NCBI GenBank assembly: GCA_018266955.1
Contig: JAFDZI010000007.1
Span: 47,880 to 111,879, forward strand
Direction of reading: 5' to 3'
DNA from: Bacteroidota bacterium
GTDB lineage: Bacteria; Bacteroidota; Bacteroidia; Flavobacteriales; Weeksellaceae
DNA length: 64,000 bases
Positions 44,450 to 53,961 of the stretch are shown in pieces. The notes under the pieces are model-generated. The model was not told where the DNA came from. It did not search any database and saw nothing but the letters and a program-made list of their open reading frames with translations. A program made the position numbers and the translations under genes. The first letter of the stretch is position 1, and every line of letters begins with the position of its first letter.

Positions 44450-44464
44450 AATTTATAAAATATC

Positions 44465-44497
44465 AAAAATGCGTTCCTTAGGGAGCGCATTTTTTTA
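44465..44497. terminator. Bidirectional terminator between the NlpC gene and rnpA
   Basis: AAAATGCGTTCC pairs with GGGAGCGCATTTT around TTA (one G-U pair), with T-runs on both strands. Confidence 0.8.
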
Positions 44498-44884
44498 TAC
44501 CATTGGAGTGGTTTCTCGTTGTTTTTCAATTTTTGCACAGATTTTTAAAAACTCCCTTTCTACTTCTTGGTAACGCGATGGAAAATCCTTGGATGCCCAA
44601 AACATCATAACCAAAGCATGAGTCCCAAAGGCTTTCAAAAACACATCTTTATGTAAACGATAACACTCACGAAGCAACCGCTTAATTCGATTGCGATCCG
44701 TTGCTTTTTTAAAAAATCTTTTGGAAACACTTACACCAACTCTGGTATTGGGAACGGCATTCTCCTCAACTTCTAAGTAAATTATCCTTAAATGCTGATA
44801 AGTTTTCCACTTTCCTTTCTGAAATAGCATATTTATTTCAGAATTTTGTTTCAGTTTTTCATTTTTTGAATAGGTGTAGGGCAT
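44495..44884 (-). CDS. rnpA: Ribonuclease P protein component RnpA
   Basis: RnpA is the protein subunit of RNase P, which matures the 5' end of tRNAs. The 129-residue product has the family start (YSKNEKLKQNSEINMLFQKG), the RNR block KKATDRNRIKRLLRECYR and VGVSVSKRFFKKA. Length and start are normal. In many bacteria rnpA lies next to rpmH (ribosomal protein L34), but no rpmH is seen here: the next gene upstream is tcdA, 14 bases away. Confidence 0.94.
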   Translation of the reverse strand: MPYTYSKNEKLKQNSEINMLFQKGKWKTYQHLRIIYLEVEENAVPNTRVGVSVSKRFFKKATDRNRIKRLLRECYRLHKDVFLKAFGTHALVMMFWASKDFPSRYQEVEREFLKICAKIEKQRETTPMV

Positions 44885-44898
44885 GTTATCGCTATTGA

Positions 44899-45624
44899 TT
44901 ATTTTTTGATGATATAGTTAATTGCTTCTGCAGCAGCATAAAGACCGAATAATGCCGGCATAAAGCTTATTGTTCCGTAGTATGATTTTTTAAACTGGCT
45001 TCCGTCTGTAAGTTTCAAACTATCCTCTTTTTGCAGCTCAGTCGAAAAAACACATTTAAACCCTTTCGTTATTCCGTGTTCTCTTTTAAGTCTTTTTCGG
45101 ATTTGTTTTGCCAAATAACAGTTATTGGTTTTACTAATGTCACGAACCATCACTTGGCTAGGATCCGTCTTGCCACCAGCACCCATGGCAGAAATAATTT
45201 TTATTTTTCTTCGTCTGCACATTTGGATAAGCGTGAGTTTGGGCAAAACACTATCAATACAATCCAAAACATAATCGAATTTTTCTAAAGAAAGAATTTC
45301 ATCCATATCTTCCGGATTAAGAAAACGATTGACCACATTGAGTTTTAACTCAGGATTAATATCTGATAATCTTTGTGACACACAATCTACTTTTGGCTTC
45401 CCGATAGTTGATTGTACAGCAGGTAATTGACGGTTAATGTTGGTTATATCGACCACATCACCATCTACAATTGTCATTTTCCCAACTCCAGCACGAGCTA
45501 AAAATTCTGCTGCGAAGGCGCCAACACCACCCAATCCAACCACCAATACATGGGCAGACATCAACTTTTCTAGCCCTTCTTTTTTAACCAACAATTCGGT
45601 TCTTTCCAGCCAATCTGTATTCAT
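44899..45624 (-). CDS. tcdA: tRNA threonylcarbamoyladenosine dehydratase TcdA
   Basis: TcdA cyclises the t6A37 modification of tRNA using ATP. The 241-residue product has the E1/MoeB-like ATP-binding fold: VLVVGLGGVGAFAAEFLARAG, DGDVVDITNINRQLPA, DYVLDCIDSVLPK and the catalytic region GAGGKTDPSQVMVRDIS, followed by NCYLAKQIRKRLKR. The length fits TcdA rather than MoeB or ThiF, and no rhodanese domain is present. Its start overlaps the stop of the TatD gene by four bases. Confidence 0.92.
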   Translation of the reverse strand: MNTDWLERTELLVKKEGLEKLMSAHVLVVGLGGVGAFAAEFLARAGVGKMTIVDGDVVDITNINRQLPAVQSTIGKPKVDCVSQRLSDINPELKLNVVNRFLNPEDMDEILSLEKFDYVLDCIDSVLPKLTLIQMCRRRKIKIISAMGAGGKTDPSQVMVRDISKTNNCYLAKQIRKRLKREHGITKGFKCVFSTELQKEDSLKLTDGSQFKKSYYGTISFMPALFGLYAAAEAINYIIKK

Positions 45625-46247
45625 TTATTCAGAATTGTTTCTATATTTTTATTTATCTGTCTTTGAAGTTCGTCCAATGAAATAGATTTTAAATCTGCTA
45701 CTTTTTCATAAATCATTTGAAGATCAATCGTTGCAGCATCGGTTTCTAAAACCATTTTATCCAAAGGAGTTTCTTTAACTACATGATGCAAAGATACATT
45801 ATGTAAAAGCGCTTTTCCAAAACTTAGATAAAAACCATGACGCAATAACTCTTGCGCTACACTCTGATTTTTATTAAAAGCATGAATAACCACCGCATAA
45901 GTACTCTTTTTGCACAAAGCAACAACTTCAGAATAAGCACGAACACAATGGATGACCAGAGGTTTTCCTATCTGATTGGCCAACTGGATGTGTTCTAAGA
46001 ACACTTTTTTTTGTAATGAAAAATCTACACCCACCAATTTATCCAAACCACATTCGCCAATGGCCACACAATGCTTGTTTTGAGCCAAAGTTTTTATTTC
46101 TTGAAAATTGTCCAACCAATTATTTCCAATATTTTTAGGATGAATACCAACAGAAAAAGAATTTTCTGTTGGTGTTTCCTTAGGGTTTAAATTATAAATC
46201 CCAAAAGTATTTTGACGATGATGATGGTGAAAATCGAAGAAAAACAT
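45621..46247 (-). CDS. Short TatD family hydrolase
   Basis: TatD proteins are metal-dependent DNases or phosphodiesterases. This 208-residue version keeps the metal ligands in modified form: FFDFHHHHRQN (usually DxHxH), GECGLDK (glutamate), IHCVRAYSE (histidine) and LETDAA (aspartate), while the usual HCFSG block reads IHAFNKN. At 208 residues it is shorter than the common 250-265. It begins the three-gene unit TatD-tcdA-rnpA and overlaps tcdA by four bases. It is divergent from the TetR gene, with 84 bases between them. Confidence 0.85.
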   Translation of the reverse strand: MFFFDFHHHHRQNTFGIYNLNPKETPTENSFSVGIHPKNIGNNWLDNFQEIKTLAQNKHCVAIGECGLDKLVGVDFSLQKKVFLEHIQLANQIGKPLVIHCVRAYSEVVALCKKSTYAVVIHAFNKNQSVAQELLRHGFYLSFGKALLHNVSLHHVVKETPLDKMVLETDAATIDLQMIYEKVADLKSISLDELQRQINKNIETILNK

Positions 46248-46331
46248 AATCTAAATAAGAAAATTTGATGCAAATATCGGTTGAAATTTGTATTTGCAAC
46301 GAAAATGTTTAATTTTACACAAAGTAAATGA

Positions 46332-46964
46332 ATGGAAACACAATTTTCAGAAAAACAAATTAATATTCTAGAAGTTGCCGAAGAACTCATCGCAAAGAAA
46401 GGTTTCGAAGGAACTTCGGTACGAGAGATTTCCAATAAGGCGAAAATAAATGTCGCCATGATTTCTTATTATTTCGGGTCAAAAGAAAAAATGATGGGTA
46501 GCCTCTATCAATATAGAGTTAAAAAAACCCGAGAAAACTTTTTGGAATTTTCAGAAATTATTAAAAATGGAAATCCAGAAATGCAAATGAAAGAAATTGT
46601 AAAATTCATTATCAAACAGCTTTTCAAATTCAGTTATTTCCATGGTTTTGTCACTCAAGAACTCAGAGCTGGTGATAATTTAAAAATTGAATTGACTAAT
46701 TTTTACAAAATCACAACCAACAAACTAGAAGAATTAGTAGAAAAGGGTGTTACTACAGGGGTTTTTACCCACACACCAAAATCCGAAGATCTTTTAACCC
46801 TTATTTTAGGTTCTGCATTGTTTGTTATCCGAAATAAGAATTTCTATCAGCAATTTGTACCACACCAAAGCGAGGCCGATTATTTGAAAGAAGCTGAAAA
46901 GAAGGTTTGTACCAGTGTATTATTGTCCATTTTTGCTACACTCGGTTACCACCAAGCTTCATAA
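46332..46964 (+). CDS. TetR family transcriptional regulator
   Basis: The 210-residue product has a TetR-type helix-turn-helix (ILEVAEELIAKKGFEGTSVREISNKAKINVAMISYYFGSKEKM, residues about 10-55) and a helical ligand-binding C-terminus (TNKLEELVEKGVTTGVF, LLTLILGSALFVI). In such regulators a small molecule usually lifts repression of an efflux or catabolic gene, but no pump is adjacent; the nearest divergent gene is the TatD hydrolase. The target is unknown. Confidence 0.9.
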   Translation: METQFSEKQINILEVAEELIAKKGFEGTSVREISNKAKINVAMISYYFGSKEKMMGSLYQYRVKKTRENFLEFSEIIKNGNPEMQMKEIVKFIIKQLFKFSYFHGFVTQELRAGDNLKIELTNFYKITTNKLEELVEKGVTTGVFTHTPKSEDLLTLILGSALFVIRNKNFYQQFVPHQSEADYLKEAEKKVCTSVLLSIFATLGYHQAS

Positions 46965-46993
46965 GAGGCACTTTCGACAACTTAAATGAATGG

Positions 46994-47032
46994 TTATAGC
47001 ATCGTTACTTACAAAAAAAACGATGCCTATAG
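46994..47032 (+). terminator. Terminator-like hairpin after the TetR gene
   Basis: GCATCGTT (46999-47006) pairs with AACGATGC (47019-47026), and the stem extends with one bulged base to TATAG/CTATA. The T-run is short. Confidence 0.6.
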
Positions 47033-47101
47033 TTCTTTTAAAAATAAAATCTAAACTAAAAGATAAAAAAGTATATTTTTGCATCATTATAATTATTGAG
47101 A

Positions 47102-48097
47102 ATGAAAAAATACATCATGATTGTTTTCGCTGCCCTTACCCTAGCGGCATGTAGTAGAGAACAAGAAAAAGCGATGAAGAGTGCGGACAAAGACTTTATA
47201 CTAAAAGTTGCCAACGAGAAATTTGCTAAGAAAAAATGGAAAGACGCCCTTTCTCTATATGATAGATTATCTAATTTAATTGCTGGCACAGACGATTATC
47301 CCAATGTTTTATACAACCAAGCCTATGCTAACTATTATGATAAAGCATACAGAATTGCAGGTTCTCAGTTCAAAAGTTTTGCCTTAAACTTTACAAAAGA
47401 CCCACGAAAAGAAGAAACCGCATATATGGCTGCTTTGTGTTATTACCAAGGAAGCATGGATTACAACCTGGATCAATCCAGTACAAAATCTGCCATTAAT
47501 GAATTGCAAGATTTCTTAAACAACTACCCTGATTCTGACAAATCAAAAAACATCAATACTTTAATTGATGAGCTTTCCTATAAATTAGAATTTAAAGCAT
47601 TCGAAAATGCAAAGCAATACTATAAAATGGGAGACTACAAAGCGGCTTATGTTACTTTTGAAAATGTTTTGGACGACTTCCCAAGCACCAAATTAAGACC
47701 TCAAATCTATGAGTATATTCTAAAATCCAAATATGAATTGGCCATCAATTCTGTATATGATTTAAAAGAAGAGCGACTGAAAAGTGCTTCTGCATTTGCC
47801 AAAACAGTAACCAAAGAATATCCAAACACCGATTTGGGAAAAACTGCAGCAAATCTTCAAGAAAAATTGAGCAAAGAAGAAACAATATTTTCCCAATTAC
47901 AAAAAGATATTGAAAAGCGAAAAGCTGCAATGACTGAAAAACAAAAAAAATTAGAAGAGAAAGCACAGGAAAGATTAAAAACCGAGCAACAACTTCGCGA
48001 TCAAGTTTCGGCTGAAAAAAGAGCGCAACAGACCCTTAGAGATAGCGCAAAAATTGCAACGCCAGCACCTTCCATAAACTTGCCTATTAAAAAATAA
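47102..48097 (+). CDS. bamD: Outer membrane protein assembly factor BamD
   Basis: BamD is the lipoprotein partner of BamA in inserting outer membrane barrels. From the ATG at 47102 (a TTG lies at 47096) it has 331 residues: a lipobox ALTLAAC (cysteine near residue 17), TPR-like helices to about residue 240 (LYNQAYANYYDKAYRIAGSQ, YMAALCYYQGSMDYNLDQS), then a Lys/Glu/Gln-rich coiled-coil tail. The tail is longer than in E. coli BamD (245 residues). A -7 box TATTTTTG at 47074-47081 precedes it. The genes rpoZ, coaBC, porD and recN follow. Confidence 0.92.
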   Translation: MKKYIMIVFAALTLAACSREQEKAMKSADKDFILKVANEKFAKKKWKDALSLYDRLSNLIAGTDDYPNVLYNQAYANYYDKAYRIAGSQFKSFALNFTKDPRKEETAYMAALCYYQGSMDYNLDQSSTKSAINELQDFLNNYPDSDKSKNINTLIDELSYKLEFKAFENAKQYYKMGDYKAAYVTFENVLDDFPSTKLRPQIYEYILKSKYELAINSVYDLKEERLKSASAFAKTVTKEYPNTDLGKTAANLQEKLSKEETIFSQLQKDIEKRKAAMTEKQKKLEEKAQERLKTEQQLRDQVSAEKRAQQTLRDSAKIATPAPSINLPIKK

Positions 48098-48109
48098 TCA
48101 TTAACTTTG
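48080..48109 (+). promoter_or_regulatory. Promoter within the end of bamD for rpoZ
   Basis: TTG (48080-48082), 19 bases, TAACTTTG (48102-48109), then the ATG at 48130. This would let rpoZ be transcribed independently of bamD. Confidence 0.5.
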
Positions 48110-48129
48110 CAATCTTAAATTGTTGAACA

Positions 48130-48453
48130 ATGAGCGTAAAGGATACCAAAGCAGAACTAAGTACAATAACATACGATAGAGATAAAATCGAAGAAAAAGT
48201 AGGTTCTATCTACGAAGCTATCGTAATTATGGGAAAAAGAGCAGAACAAATTAACGCAGAAATCCGTTCTGAACTACACTCCAAATTAGACGAATTTGCG
48301 GTACACAATTCTACTCTTGAAGAAGTCTTCGAAAACAGAGAACAAATTGAAATCTCCAAACACTACGAAAGGCTTCCAAAACCTACTTCCATCGCTGTTA
48401 GAGAATGGTTGGATGACGAAGTTTATTTCAGAAAAACAGAGGAGAAGAACTAA
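48130..48453 (+). CDS. rpoZ: RNA polymerase omega subunit, Bacteroidota type
   Basis: This 107-residue protein is the omega-like subunit of RNA polymerase in Bacteroidota: KIEEKVGSIYEAIVIMGKRAEQINAEI matches the omega core helix region that packs against the beta-prime subunit, followed by an acidic C-terminus with PKPTSIAVREWLDDEVYFRK. It lies between bamD and coaBC, its usual position in Flavobacteriia. Start and length are normal. Confidence 0.88.
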   Translation: MSVKDTKAELSTITYDRDKIEEKVGSIYEAIVIMGKRAEQINAEIRSELHSKLDEFAVHNSTLEEVFENREQIEISKHYERLPKPTSIAVREWLDDEVYFRKTEEKN

Positions 48454-48475
48454 CTTATCCTTCATACATACATCT

Positions 48476-48504
48476 TCCGGACTGGTTTTCCAGCCCGGAT
48501 TTTT
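48476..48504 (+). terminator. Hairpin between rpoZ and coaBC
   Basis: TCCGG-A-CTGG (48476-48485) pairs with CCAG-C-CCGGA (48490-48499) with one mismatch, followed by a T-run. It may terminate or attenuate transcription into coaBC. Confidence 0.65.
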
Positions 48505-48556
48505 GTTTTCTAAGCATTGAAAAAAAATATGTAAATTCGTAGCATTAAACTCAGAA

Positions 48557-49762
48557 ATGAACCTTACAGGAAAAAAAATACTCATCCTTATTTCGGGAGG
48601 AATCGCAGCATATAAAATAAATTCTCTAGTAAGAGATTTCGTGAAAGCCAATGCCGAAGTACAGATCATTCTTACTCCTTCTGCAGAAAGATTCGTGTCT
48701 CCTCTTACTCTTTCTACTTTATCCAAAAAACCTGTATATAGCCAGTTTTTTTCGGACAATGGACAATGGAACTCCCATGTGGACATAGCTTTATGGGCAG
48801 ATGTACTGTTGGTTGCTCCCTGCACAGCCAACACTTTAGCAAAAATGGTGAATGGCCTATGCGACAATTTAGCCTTAGCCACTTATCTATCGGCTAAATG
48901 CCCGGTGTTTATTGCCCCTGCGATGGATTTGGATATGTACCAACATCCTTCAACACTACAGAATTTAAACAAATTAGAAAAATACGGCCATTTCATTATT
49001 CCCGCTGAACATGGCGAATTGGCCAGTGGACTTATCGGACAAGGAAGAATGGCCGAACCAGAAACTATTTTCAAAACAATTACCTGTTTTTTAAATTCAA
49101 AAAATATTGAATTTGATAATAAAAAATTCCTAATTACTGCAGGACCAACCTACGAAGCCATAGACCCAGTTCGTTTTATAGGAAATCATTCTTCAGGAAA
49201 AATGGGATTTGCCTTAGCCGAAGAGGCCGCCAATAGAGGGGCAAAAGTTACTTTAATTTCCGGACCTTCTTCACTCCAAATTGAGCATCCCAATATAGAA
49301 GTAATCCGCGTAACCTCTGCCAAAGAAATGTACGAAAAAGTCTTCTGCTATTATGACCAAGCAGATGTGGCAATTGCCAGTGCAGCCGTTGCTGACTATG
49401 CGCCAAAAGAAATCGCCAAAGAAAAGATAAAAAAGAACGACGAGGTACTTACCCTAGAATTGGTAAAAAACCCAGACATTCTGAAAAACATGGGACAAAG
49501 GAAAAATAATCAAATTTTGGTAGGATTTGCCCTTGAAACTCAGAATGAGGAAGAAAATGCACAGAAAAAATTAGTTCAAAAAAATCTGGATATGATTGTT
49601 CTAAATTCACTTCGAGAACCTGGAGCAGGTTTTCAGAAAGACACCAACAGAATTAAAATAATATCTCGTACTGAAACCATAGACTTCCCTTTAAAGTCCA
49701 AATCCGAAGTGGCTATCGATATATTGAACTGTATTGCCCAACATTTGAACAATAATCATTAA
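48557..49762 (+). CDS. coaBC: CoaBC: phosphopantothenoylcysteine decarboxylase / phosphopantothenate-cysteine ligase
   Basis: This bifunctional enzyme carries out two steps of coenzyme A synthesis. The N-terminal CoaC flavoprotein domain (residues about 1-185) has ISGGIAAYK, the catalytic histidine in SHVDIALWADVLLVAPCTAN and PAMDLDMYQHP. The CoaB domain (from about 190) has GPTYEAIDPVRFIGNHSSGK, ASAAVADYAP and the lysine region KIKKNDE. At 401 residues it is complete. panB, an earlier enzyme of the pathway, is about 18 kb away in this window. It is followed by porD after 27 bases. Confidence 0.95.
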   Translation: MNLTGKKILILISGGIAAYKINSLVRDFVKANAEVQIILTPSAERFVSPLTLSTLSKKPVYSQFFSDNGQWNSHVDIALWADVLLVAPCTANTLAKMVNGLCDNLALATYLSAKCPVFIAPAMDLDMYQHPSTLQNLNKLEKYGHFIIPAEHGELASGLIGQGRMAEPETIFKTITCFLNSKNIEFDNKKFLITAGPTYEAIDPVRFIGNHSSGKMGFALAEEAANRGAKVTLISGPSSLQIEHPNIEVIRVTSAKEMYEKVFCYYDQADVAIASAAVADYAPKEIAKEKIKKNDEVLTLELVKNPDILKNMGQRKNNQILVGFALETQNEEENAQKKLVQKNLDMIVLNSLREPGAGFQKDTNRIKIISRTETIDFPLKSKSEVAIDILNCIAQHLNNNH

Positions 49763-49789
49763 TTGTATTCGTTTTTAAATTGAAATAGC

Positions 49790-50692
49790 ATGAAAAAAAT
49801 ATATCTCCTTTTTGCCTTCTTCTTTTTCACCCACTTTGCTTGGGCTCAGGAACTATTGGCACAAGTGCAGGTAAATGCACAAACCATGGCTGGAAGCAAC
49901 CAACAGGTATATAAAACCTTAGAAAAAAACTTAAAAGATTTCATTAACAATACCAGTTGGACAGGGAAAAAATTGCAAAACTTCGAAAAGATAAAATGCA
50001 ACTTTGCCATCGTTATTTCTGAAAAAGACGGCAACAAGTACAAAGGAGCTTTGGTGGTACAGTCCATTCGTCCGGTTTATGGTTCAACTTATGAATCGCC
50101 TATTTTAAATCTTAATGATACCAAATTTGGTTTTGAATATATTGAGAACGAAAATTTAATCTTCAATGAAAGACAATTTTCTGGTAAAAACCTCATTGAT
50201 GTTATTTCATTTTACATCTACATCATTTTGGGCTACGATGCAGATTCTTTCCAAGATAAGGGTGGCAGCCAATGGTTTGCAAAGGCTCAACAAATTGCTC
50301 AGAATGCTCAGAACCGGGGCTACGAAAATTGGGCAACCATCGATGGACCGAAATCCAGAGGTTCTTTGGTGGCTGAACTAATGAACCCTAATTATGATTC
50401 TTTCAGAAGTATGTTTTATGCCTATCACAGAGCCGGATTGGACAATTTACACAATCAAGATCCTACACAGGCAAAGAAAATCATTGCGGATCAATTGATG
50501 AAATTAAAATTCTACGAAAACACATTCCAACAAAGTTATCCCATCAATCTCTTTATCGATACCAAAAGTGATGAGATTTTCAATATTTTCGATTCCAACA
50601 ACAACGGTGCCGTTAATATGGGTGAATTAAAACAACTGATGATGCAATTTGCTCCCAAATACATAGACTCCAAATGGAATAAATGGAAATAG
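49790..50692 (+). CDS. porD: DUF4835 family protein, type IX secretion protein PorD
   Basis: PorD is a periplasmic or membrane-associated component needed for the Bacteroidota-specific type IX secretion system. The 300-residue product has a signal peptide (KKIYLLFAFFFFTHFAWAQ) and DUF4835 blocks: VNAQTMAGSNQQVYKTLEKN, FNTTSWTGKKL-like NNTSWTGKKLQNFEKI, FIYIILGYDADSF-like YIYIILGYDADSFQDKGG and a C-terminal DSNNNGAVNMGELKQLM. It occupies its usual place between coaBC and recN. No other secretion-system gene lies in the window. Confidence 0.9.
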   Translation: MKKIYLLFAFFFFTHFAWAQELLAQVQVNAQTMAGSNQQVYKTLEKNLKDFINNTSWTGKKLQNFEKIKCNFAIVISEKDGNKYKGALVVQSIRPVYGSTYESPILNLNDTKFGFEYIENENLIFNERQFSGKNLIDVISFYIYIILGYDADSFQDKGGSQWFAKAQQIAQNAQNRGYENWATIDGPKSRGSLVAELMNPNYDSFRSMFYAYHRAGLDNLHNQDPTQAKKIIADQLMKLKFYENTFQQSYPINLFIDTKSDEIFNIFDSNNNGAVNMGELKQLMMQFAPKYIDSKWNKWK

Positions 50693-50766
50693 ACTATTTC
50701 TTTATTTGAATTCAATTTTAAACTACTACTTTTGCACCATAGAGTGCACAAAGCACTTATAATGCT

Positions 50767-52416
50767 ATGCTTTCAAGAATTTTCATACAAAATTTTGCCT
50801 TAATCGACTCATTGGAAATACACCTCAACCAAGGATTGCAGGTGATTACCGGCGAAACAGGTGCAGGAAAATCGATTATTCTGGGGGCTCTTCGCTTGTT
50901 GATGGGCGAAAGAATCGATGCAAAATCCATTCAAAATGCAGAAGCAAAAAGTATTGTGGAAGGTGAGTTTATCATATCCGAAAAATTAAACGCTTTTTTT
51001 GACGAAAACGATTTGGATTTCGAAAAACACACCATCATTCGCAGGGAAATACTCACCAGTGGAAAATCCAGAGCATTTGTAAACGATGTTCCTACCACCT
51101 TGGAAGTTTTGAAAAATTTATCTGCTCAAATTATCGACATTCACTCTCAATTCGAAACATCACAATTATTCACAGAAAAATTTCAATTTGATTTGGTGGA
51201 TGGCCTATGCGAAAACAAAGAATTACGGCCACAATATCAACAATATTATAGTGATTTTCTTGCATTAAAAAGACATCTTAGTCAGTTAAAACTCCAATTG
51301 GAGGAAGGAAATAAAGACAGTGACTACAAAAAATTTCTTTTGGATGAGCTTCTTCAAATAGATTTGGACACCATCAATCTAGAAGAAATGGAAGCGCAAT
51401 TGACCCTTTACGAAAATGCAGAACAAATTGCTGAAAATCTTAATTCTGTATTCTCCCGTACCGATCAAGATGAAGTAGGGATTATAGATGCACTTTTGGA
51501 TGTAAAAAACAAAATATCCAAAACGGCTGAACTTTCACACCAATTTAGTGAAAACCAAGAAAGAATAGAAGCTATCTTTCTGGATTTCAAAGATTTAATT
51601 TTTGAATTACAAAATAAAGCTGAAAAAATTGACATTAGCCCCGAGCTTCTAAACCAAACAAAAGAACAAATTAATTTTATCCAAGGTTTATTACAAAAAC
51701 ACAGAGTAACTACAGTAAACGAGCTTATTGACCTTCGAGAAAACCTACGAAATGAACAATCTAATTTTGAAGGATTACAAGAAAATATAGAAATTGCTGA
51801 AGAACAATTAAAAACTGCTGTAGAAAAACTTGATAATCTCTGTTCTCTATTGGAAAAAAACAGAGAGGGCATTGCGGTAATATTCACTGAAAAAATAGAA
51901 AATCTCTTACAAAAATTAGGTTTAGAAAAAGCAAAAATAGCCTTGCATTTTTCTCCTTCCAAAGAATTTAATGCTTTTGGCAAGCAGCACATTCAAATTT
52001 TATTTCAAGCCAATTCAGGATTTGATTTAAAACCAATACAAACAGCTGTTTCCGGAGGTGAAAGAAGTAGAGTAATGCTTGCTGTAAAAAAAATAATGGC
52101 AGAAAACACCGAGTTACCAACACTCATTCTGGACGAAATAGACACGGGTGTTTCCGGTAAAGTGGCCGATGAAATGGGAAAACTAATGCAAGAAATGGCA
52201 AAAGATTTACAACTCATTGTTATTAGTCACTTAGCACAAGTAGCTGCCAAAGGCAACAACCATTACAAAGTGATAAAAAAAGAAGTGGCCGGCAAAACGC
52301 AATCCAATATTGTGGAACTCTATAAAGAAGAAAAATTACAAGAAATAGCCCAATTACTCTCTGGAGCTACCATTACAGAAGCAGCTTTGGTACAAGCCAA
52401 AGAGCTGATGAAATAA
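50767..52416 (+). CDS. recN: DNA repair protein RecN
   Basis: RecN is an SMC-like ATPase acting in double-strand break repair. The 549-residue product has Walker A GETGAGKSIILGAL near residue 30, a long coiled coil (about 160-370) with a central turn, the signature AVSGGERSRVMLAV and Walker B PTLILDEIDTGVSGKVADEMG, ending in SHLAQVAAKGNNHYKV. Start and length are normal for the family. The stop codon is directly followed by an ATG that may belong to the next gene. Confidence 0.95.
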   Translation: MLSRIFIQNFALIDSLEIHLNQGLQVITGETGAGKSIILGALRLLMGERIDAKSIQNAEAKSIVEGEFIISEKLNAFFDENDLDFEKHTIIRREILTSGKSRAFVNDVPTTLEVLKNLSAQIIDIHSQFETSQLFTEKFQFDLVDGLCENKELRPQYQQYYSDFLALKRHLSQLKLQLEEGNKDSDYKKFLLDELLQIDLDTINLEEMEAQLTLYENAEQIAENLNSVFSRTDQDEVGIIDALLDVKNKISKTAELSHQFSENQERIEAIFLDFKDLIFELQNKAEKIDISPELLNQTKEQINFIQGLLQKHRVTTVNELIDLRENLRNEQSNFEGLQENIEIAEEQLKTAVEKLDNLCSLLEKNREGIAVIFTEKIENLLQKLGLEKAKIALHFSPSKEFNAFGKQHIQILFQANSGFDLKPIQTAVSGGERSRVMLAVKKIMAENTELPTLILDEIDTGVSGKVADEMGKLMQEMAKDLQLIVISHLAQVAAKGNNHYKVIKKEVAGKTQSNIVELYKEEKLQEIAQLLSGATITEAALVQAKELMK

Positions 52417-52473
52417 ATGAAAAACCATCAGTATTCCTCTTATTTTTTGCATATTTGTAGGAAAATAACACGC

Positions 52474-53937
52474 ATGTTTTTCAAATTATTAAAGCTAGAA
52501 CTCAAAAGCGCTTTTCGAAGTCCTCAATTTGCAGTTAATTTATTTTCCAAAATTGCCATGCTACTGGTTTTTGGATATTTTGCCTTACTTTTTTTGGGTG
52601 GAGCTTTCGCAGTGTATTTTGGCTCTATAGAAGAAGGTGAAGACCCATTAAGAATTTTCTCTAAATATTTTGTCGTTTTTTGGGTTGTGGATATTCTCCT
52701 GAAATATACCCTCCAACAAATGCCTACCCAAAATATTAAACCATTGCTCACCCAGTATATTTCTAAAAATACCATCGTTGGGTTAACGATTGCCAAAATA
52801 TCCTTTTCTTTTCTTACCTGGGGGTTTTTGCTCTACATCATTCCATTTTCTATTCTTTTGGCCACCGATACCGATTATGCAACCTTAGGAGTAATTGCCG
52901 TAGCATTATTTACGCTTTCTGTCATTTTAATCAATGCTTTGGTGAACATCATTATTAATAAAAATTCAAAAATATTAATTGCTCTTTTGGGGACAATCAT
53001 TATTGCTGGGATCCTTCAATATTTCAATTACTTGAATTTCTTTTCCTACTCAGAATTGGTGCTCCTGGGGATTTACCAACATCCTTTTCTTACGCTCATT
53101 CCTATCGTAATTCTAACTGTATTTTCCTATTTTATTTTTCATTTTATAAAAAGAAATTTATACCTAGACAAAGGTTTGGAATTGAAAAAAACAATTGGAA
53201 AAACCGAAACCATTGCCTATTTGAACCGTTTTGGCACTTTGGGTGTTTTCATCAACAACGATATCCGAATGATAAAAAGAAGCAAGATGGCGAGATCTGC
53301 TGCTTTGGGAGGCATCTTTTTTCTTCTGTACGGACTTATGTATTTTATGCCAGGATATCAAAATCCTTTTATGCAGGTCTTTTTAGGTATTTTTACCACA
53401 GGTGGGTTTATGTTTACCTTTGGACAAAGAGTTCCTGCTTGGGATTCATCCTACTATCCACTGATGATGACTCAGAACATTCCGTATCTGCAATATTTAA
53501 AAGCCAAATGGGCATTAACTGCTATTACAATTGTTATTGCCATGGTTTTATCTTTGGGATATCTCTGGGTTTCTTGGGAGTTTTACCTCACAATTTTTGC
53601 CGCTGGTATGTATAATTTAGGCTTCAACTCCTATATTACCCTTTTGTCTGGTGCCTACAACAAAAAAGCCATCGACTTAAATGCCGCTACAAAAGCTTTT
53701 AGTAGTGGACAAAATAATTTTAATCCGAAATTATTACTAATGTTGCTCCCTCAATTGGCATTACCTATTATTGTTTTTGGCTTGCTCAAACTTCTTTGGG
53801 GAATTATCCCGGCTGTTATAGGTTTGGGCATCCTTGGCTTGCTAGGATTTTTATTCAGAAACAAAATTTTTTCGCTTATTGTAAAAGTCTATCACTCCGA
53901 AAAATATTCTACAATAGCAGCTTTCAAACAAAATTAA
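52474..53937 (+). CDS. ABC transporter permease, DUF5687 family
   Basis: This 488-residue permease has about ten to twelve hydrophobic segments. The frame is open from an ATG at 52417, but family members begin close to the block MFFKLLKLELKSAFRSP, so the ATG at 52474 is preferred; the longer start cannot be excluded. Together with the ATPase encoded 24 bases downstream it forms an ABC exporter. The substrate is unknown. DUF5687 permeases are typical of Bacteroidota. Confidence 0.85.
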   Translation: MFFKLLKLELKSAFRSPQFAVNLFSKIAMLLVFGYFALLFLGGAFAVYFGSIEEGEDPLRIFSKYFVVFWVVDILLKYTLQQMPTQNIKPLLTQYISKNTIVGLTIAKISFSFLTWGFLLYIIPFSILLATDTDYATLGVIAVALFTLSVILINALVNIIINKNSKILIALLGTIIIAGILQYFNYLNFFSYSELVLLGIYQHPFLTLIPIVILTVFSYFIFHFIKRNLYLDKGLELKKTIGKTETIAYLNRFGTLGVFINNDIRMIKRSKMARSAALGGIFFLLYGLMYFMPGYQNPFMQVFLGIFTTGGFMFTFGQRVPAWDSSYYPLMMTQNIPYLQYLKAKWALTAITIVIAMVLSLGYLWVSWEFYLTIFAAGMYNLGFNSYITLLSGAYNKKAIDLNAATKAFSSGQNNFNPKLLLMLLPQLALPIIVFGLLKLLWGIIPAVIGLGILGLLGFLFRNKIFSLIVKVYHSEKYSTIAAFKQN

Positions 53938-53961
53938 TCTTCAAATAATCTTTAGATACTC

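Noticed and set aside
48286..48882. Minus-strand frame of 198 codons opposite rpoZ and coaBC
   Set aside because: It crosses two well supported genes and has no recognisable motif.
51465..51992. Minus-strand frame of 175 codons opposite recN
   Set aside because: Shadow of the coiled-coil coding region; serine- and phenylalanine-rich.
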